Source: Gammaproteobacteria bacterium
GTDB taxonomy: Bacteria; Pseudomonadota; Gammaproteobacteria; UBA6429; Thiohalophilaceae
DNA length: 18,662 nt
Direction of reading: 5' to 3'
NCBI GenBank assembly: GCA_029882235.1
Contig: JAOULB010000006.1
Location: forward strand, 1 to 18,662
Under the pieces are notes generated by a model that saw only the letters and a program-made list of their open reading frames with translations, made no database searches and was not told the origin of the DNA. A program made the position numbers and the translations under genes. Shown here piece by piece: positions 16,435-18,662 of this stretch; the first letter of the stretch is position 1; the number at the start of each line of letters is the position of its first letter.

Positions 16435-17457
16435 GTGAATAACCAAAATACAGGTGTGGACAGGATTCCAGTACCAGTATATCAGCCTGAATCAATGATA
16501 AGGACTGATGAATCTAAAATAAGAATTGACTTAAATCTGCATTCACTTAAACAAGTTGAAGAACTAATTTCAACCGGAAATGTGAGTTCGGGTCTAGAAA
16601 CATTAAGGTTGATTATGGAAATGGCATCGACAGACACCAGGCAAACCAGACATATACTTCCTGAAAATAATGAAAATAGAATGGAAAATTCGAATTTATC
16701 AAAAAATTATCAGTTACGTATTTATACCATGGGTCGTTTTTCAATTATTAAAGATGACGAAAAACTTGTATTCAAAAGAAGGGCGCAGGAAAAGCCTATT
16801 GAGCTAGTCAAATTGTTATTAAGTCTTGGCGGTAGGGAGATTAGCAAAGAGCACGTGGCGGAACTACTCTGGCCAGATGCCTGTGGTGACAGAGCGAGTC
16901 GTGCGTTAGCAACAACACTTCATCGCACAAGAAAGTTGCTCGGCAAAGATAGCATAGTATTGCAAAGTGGCTGCCTGACATTAAATCGAGATTATTGCTG
17001 GGTTGATGTATGGCAGTTTGAAAAATTATTAAATCAGGTGAAAACTATCCATAACAATAAATCTATTGACATTGGCGCATTAAAAGATGCGCTGGATTTA
17101 TATCATGGACATTTTATGGTTGAGGATAGCTATGGTTGGGCGATGCCTCGGCGAGAAAAATTAAGACAAAAATTGTATCAGGTGTTGAGTGCGGCATGTG
17201 GATTTCTATCGCGGGAAGACCGCAGCATTGAAGCTATTGAGTTGTATTTAAAGGTGCTTGAGGCGGATGAACTGGCCGAAGAAATCTATCTTGGCCTGAT
17301 GCAATGTTACATTAATCTTGAAAACTGGATCGATGCTGCTTCAGCATATAATCGATACGAGTCCATTTTAAAGCGAACGAATGGTAGTCAGCCCGGGCCA
17401 GTAATAAAAAGGCAGTATGAAGAACTGATTAGAATATCGCCCGTTAAAATAGTCTGA
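16435..17457 (+). CDS. SARP-like transcriptional regulator (winged helix + BTAD)
   Basis: 340 aa from GTG at 16435, chosen because AAGGAG (16422-16427) is well placed; an in-frame TTG at 16414 would add seven residues but has no such site. Residues 1-90 are polar and unrecognised. An OmpR/PhoB-type winged helix follows (about 94-187, QLRIYTMGRFSI, SKEHVAELLWPDA and RALATTLHRTRKLLG), then a bacterial transcriptional activation domain of helical repeats (about 189-335, with DVWQFEKLLNQV, DLYHGHFMVED and EEIYLGLMQCYINL). This is the architecture of SARP-type activators, without the ATPase or sensor domains of larger homologues. SARPs bind direct repeats near -35, so the repeat promoters in this window are candidate targets. 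It is divergent from the sigma operon and ends 7 bp before the convergent methyltransferase gene. Confidence 0.9.
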   Translation: MNNQNTGVDRIPVPVYQPESMIRTDESKIRIDLNLHSLKQVEELISTGNVSSGLETLRLIMEMASTDTRQTRHILPENNENRMENSNLSKNYQLRIYTMGRFSIIKDDEKLVFKRRAQEKPIELVKLLLSLGGREISKEHVAELLWPDACGDRASRALATTLHRTRKLLGKDSIVLQSGCLTLNRDYCWVDVWQFEKLLNQVKTIHNNKSIDIGALKDALDLYHGHFMVEDSYGWAMPRREKLRQKLYQVLSAACGFLSREDRSIEAIELYLKVLEADELAEEIYLGLMQCYINLENWIDAASAYNRYESILKRTNGSQPGPVIKRQYEELIRISPVKIV

Positions 17458-17464
17458 TTTAATA

Positions 17465-18289
17465 TTAAGGTTTGAAAAACGGATCGCTTTGGAACCAGGT
17501 TGTTGTATTGGTTTTTAGATCACGAGTACGAACCGCCTTATAGATGGCAATCTTACCCAAAAGCATTCCCGGCGACATCAGTTTGCCTAACGTTAGGCGA
17601 TTCCGTTTCTTTTGCTCTTTCCCACCTTCTCGATTTTCTCTGAAAATATAATGCACGAGTGAGAAAAAAAATATTAGTGGTGCAAAAGGGAGCATCAGAA
17701 TTGAGCTACCTGTGGCCTTATTGGTAGTCACTTCAATATCTTCAAAACCGTTTTTACGCAGGATATACATCAGCTGTAATGGGTTGATGGGATTAACATG
17801 CCCCATGTTCAACCAGTATTCGTTAAAAGGTCGGCGAAAGTAATCATAACAACCCGTTAAAAAGAAGCGCAGACGTGATCCCAGGCTAAGTATGTTTGGA
17901 GATGTCACGATTAACATTGCACCGGGCTTAAGAATGCCGGCAAATTCACGAATCAGATGAAATGGGTTTTCGATATGTTCGATCAATTCGACAATAATGC
18001 CGATGTCATATGACTTATTCAGATTAAACTTATCCTGCGCATCGACATAACGGCATTCAAATCCGAGCTTTTGATCATTGATCTGATGGGGCTCGATATC
18101 GCCACATTCAATTTCGTATTTAATACCAGCTTCTTCTAGCGCATCACGTATCGCCTTTGACAAGGCACCCTTGCCGGGGCCAATTTCGAGAATGCTGACC
18201 TTGTCTTTTTCCAGTTTCTTCGCCTGTTCAACAACAGCCTGTAGAACAATTTCGTTTACGCCTTTCGAGGAGATTGAGCCGGTAATCAT
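17465..18289 (-). CDS. Class I SAM-dependent methyltransferase
   Basis: 274 aa from ATG at 18289. The Rossmann-like core has SAM-binding motif I, ILEIGPGKGALSKA (about 33-46), an acidic GDIEPH after the next strand (about 64-69), and the YDIGIIVELIEHIENPFHLI segment leading to LKPGAMLIVTSPN. It belongs to the Methyltransf_11/23-like group found in quinone, lipid and cell-surface sugar modification. A hydrophobic stretch (about 205-227, SSILMLPFAPLIFFFSLVHY) may anchor it at the membrane. The substrate is unknown. The frame extends upstream to a TTG at 18382, which would add 31 residues and run into the glnE ribosome-binding site. Neither start has a good Shine-Dalgarno, and I prefer the ATG because family-like sequence begins near it. 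It is divergent from glnE. Confidence 0.83.
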   Translation of the reverse strand: MITGSISSKGVNEIVLQAVVEQAKKLEKDKVSILEIGPGKGALSKAIRDALEEAGIKYEIECGDIEPHQINDQKLGFECRYVDAQDKFNLNKSYDIGIIVELIEHIENPFHLIREFAGILKPGAMLIVTSPNILSLGSRLRFFLTGCYDYFRRPFNEYWLNMGHVNPINPLQLMYILRKNGFEDIEVTTNKATGSSILMLPFAPLIFFFSLVHYIFRENREGGKEQKKRNRLTLGKLMSPGMLLGKIAIYKAVRTRDLKTNTTTWFQSDPFFKP

Positions 18290-18392
18290 GCGGTTTTTAT
18301 ATACCTGTTTTATTAGCTGGTGAGTCAGTGTATCTTTATTTACCCAAACAGAAAAGAATATACGCAAATCGTTCTGATGCAAGGAAACCGCT

Positions 18393-18662
18393 ATGACATC
18401 TGATCTTCAACAGGCCATTGCTGCATTGCCTGAAGAATTACGTGCGTCAGTTGAGCGTAGCTGGGCTCAGTTTGATGAGACCGGCCAAGCAAGTGATATT
18501 GTTGCTAATAGTGAGATCTGTTCAACGCTGCCGCTGGTCTGGGCAAGCAGTGATTATGTCGCGCGGCAGTGTATCCGTTACCCGCAGGTATTGATTGATC
18601 TCATCAAATCGGGCGATTTATTTAACAAATATTCCGATGAGTTTTATCAGCAAGCCTTAACC
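18393..18662 (+). CDS. glnE: Glutamine synthetase adenylyltransferase/deadenylylase, N-terminal part
   Basis: The first 90 residues of a gene cut by the window edge. It starts at ATG 18393 with AAGG (18381-18384) upstream. The segment TLPLVWASSDYVARQCIRYP followed by QVLIDLIKSGDL (about 45-76) is the conserved N-terminal feature of GlnE, which precedes the first nucleotidyltransferase domain. GlnE adenylylates and deadenylylates glutamine synthetase in response to PII, adjusting nitrogen assimilation in the cytoplasm. The full protein is normally about 950 residues, so the catalytic domains lie outside the window. It is divergent from the methyltransferase gene, and about 100 bp between the two preferred starts holds the control region; no clear promoter hexamers are seen there. 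Confidence 0.88.
   Translation, partial: MTSDLQQAIAALPEELRASVERSWAQFDETGQASDIVANSEICSTLPLVWASSDYVARQCIRYPQVLIDLIKSGDLFNKYSDEFYQQALT

Noticed and set aside
18290..18382. N-terminal extension of the methyltransferase from TTG 18382
   Set aside because: It reaches the glnE ribosome-binding site, has no Shine-Dalgarno, and the family-like sequence begins after ATG 18289. Not fully excluded.

Overview
The window looks like part of a gammaproteobacterial chromosome. The evidence is a groES-groEL operon whose GroEL has the usual GGM tail, the 5' end of glnE (glutamine synthetase adenylyltransferase) at the right edge, and Gram-negative envelope proteins throughout. The groESL control region carries both a sigma32-like promoter and a perfect CIRCE operator (HrcA site). 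That pairing is absent from enterics but known in some other gammaproteobacterial lineages. I cannot name the genus.

Layout. 1-2304: groESL with a promoter/CIRCE leader and a strong terminator. 2305-2691: gene-free DNA with a second terminator and a repeat-type promoter. 2692-5198: a small outer-membrane beta-barrel protein followed by a transmembrane Ser/Thr kinase, probably one operon. 5199-5595: gene-free DNA holding a candidate small RNA with its own promoter and terminator, then the promoter region of the next operon. 5596-10491: a two-partner secretion pair, a filamentous-haemagglutinin-like exoprotein (TpsA) and its outer-membrane transporter (TpsB). 10488-16182, minus strand: a probable four-gene operon in the order ECF sigma factor, zinc-finger anti-sigma factor, exported M48 peptidase with TPRs, exported TPR-CHAT protease. 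It converges on the TPS operon and their stop codons overlap. 16268-17457, plus strand: an untracked 44-aa ORF and a SARP-like (winged helix + BTAD) regulator, divergent from the sigma operon. 17465-18289, minus: a SAM-dependent methyltransferase. 18393-end: partial glnE.

How the genes may work together (inference). Between groESL and the methyltransferase/glnE lies a lower-GC cassette in which surface, signalling and proteolytic genes are interleaved. It contains a secreted beta-helical exoprotein and its porin, a CHAT protease and a BepA-like metallopeptidase predicted to be periplasmic, and three regulatory layers (kinase, ECF sigma/anti-sigma, BTAD regulator). Three of its proteins carry TPR or TPR-like segments predicted outside the cytoplasm.

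The most interesting non-coding signal is a shared promoter architecture. Two TGTA-type heptamers 11 bp apart sit exactly 10 bp upstream of a -10 hexamer. It occurs before the beta-barrel/kinase operon, before the candidate small RNA and before tpsA, so the three units may form one cis-linked regulon. The geometry fits a PHO box or another OmpR-fold activator, and the local SARP-like regulator is an alternative candidate.
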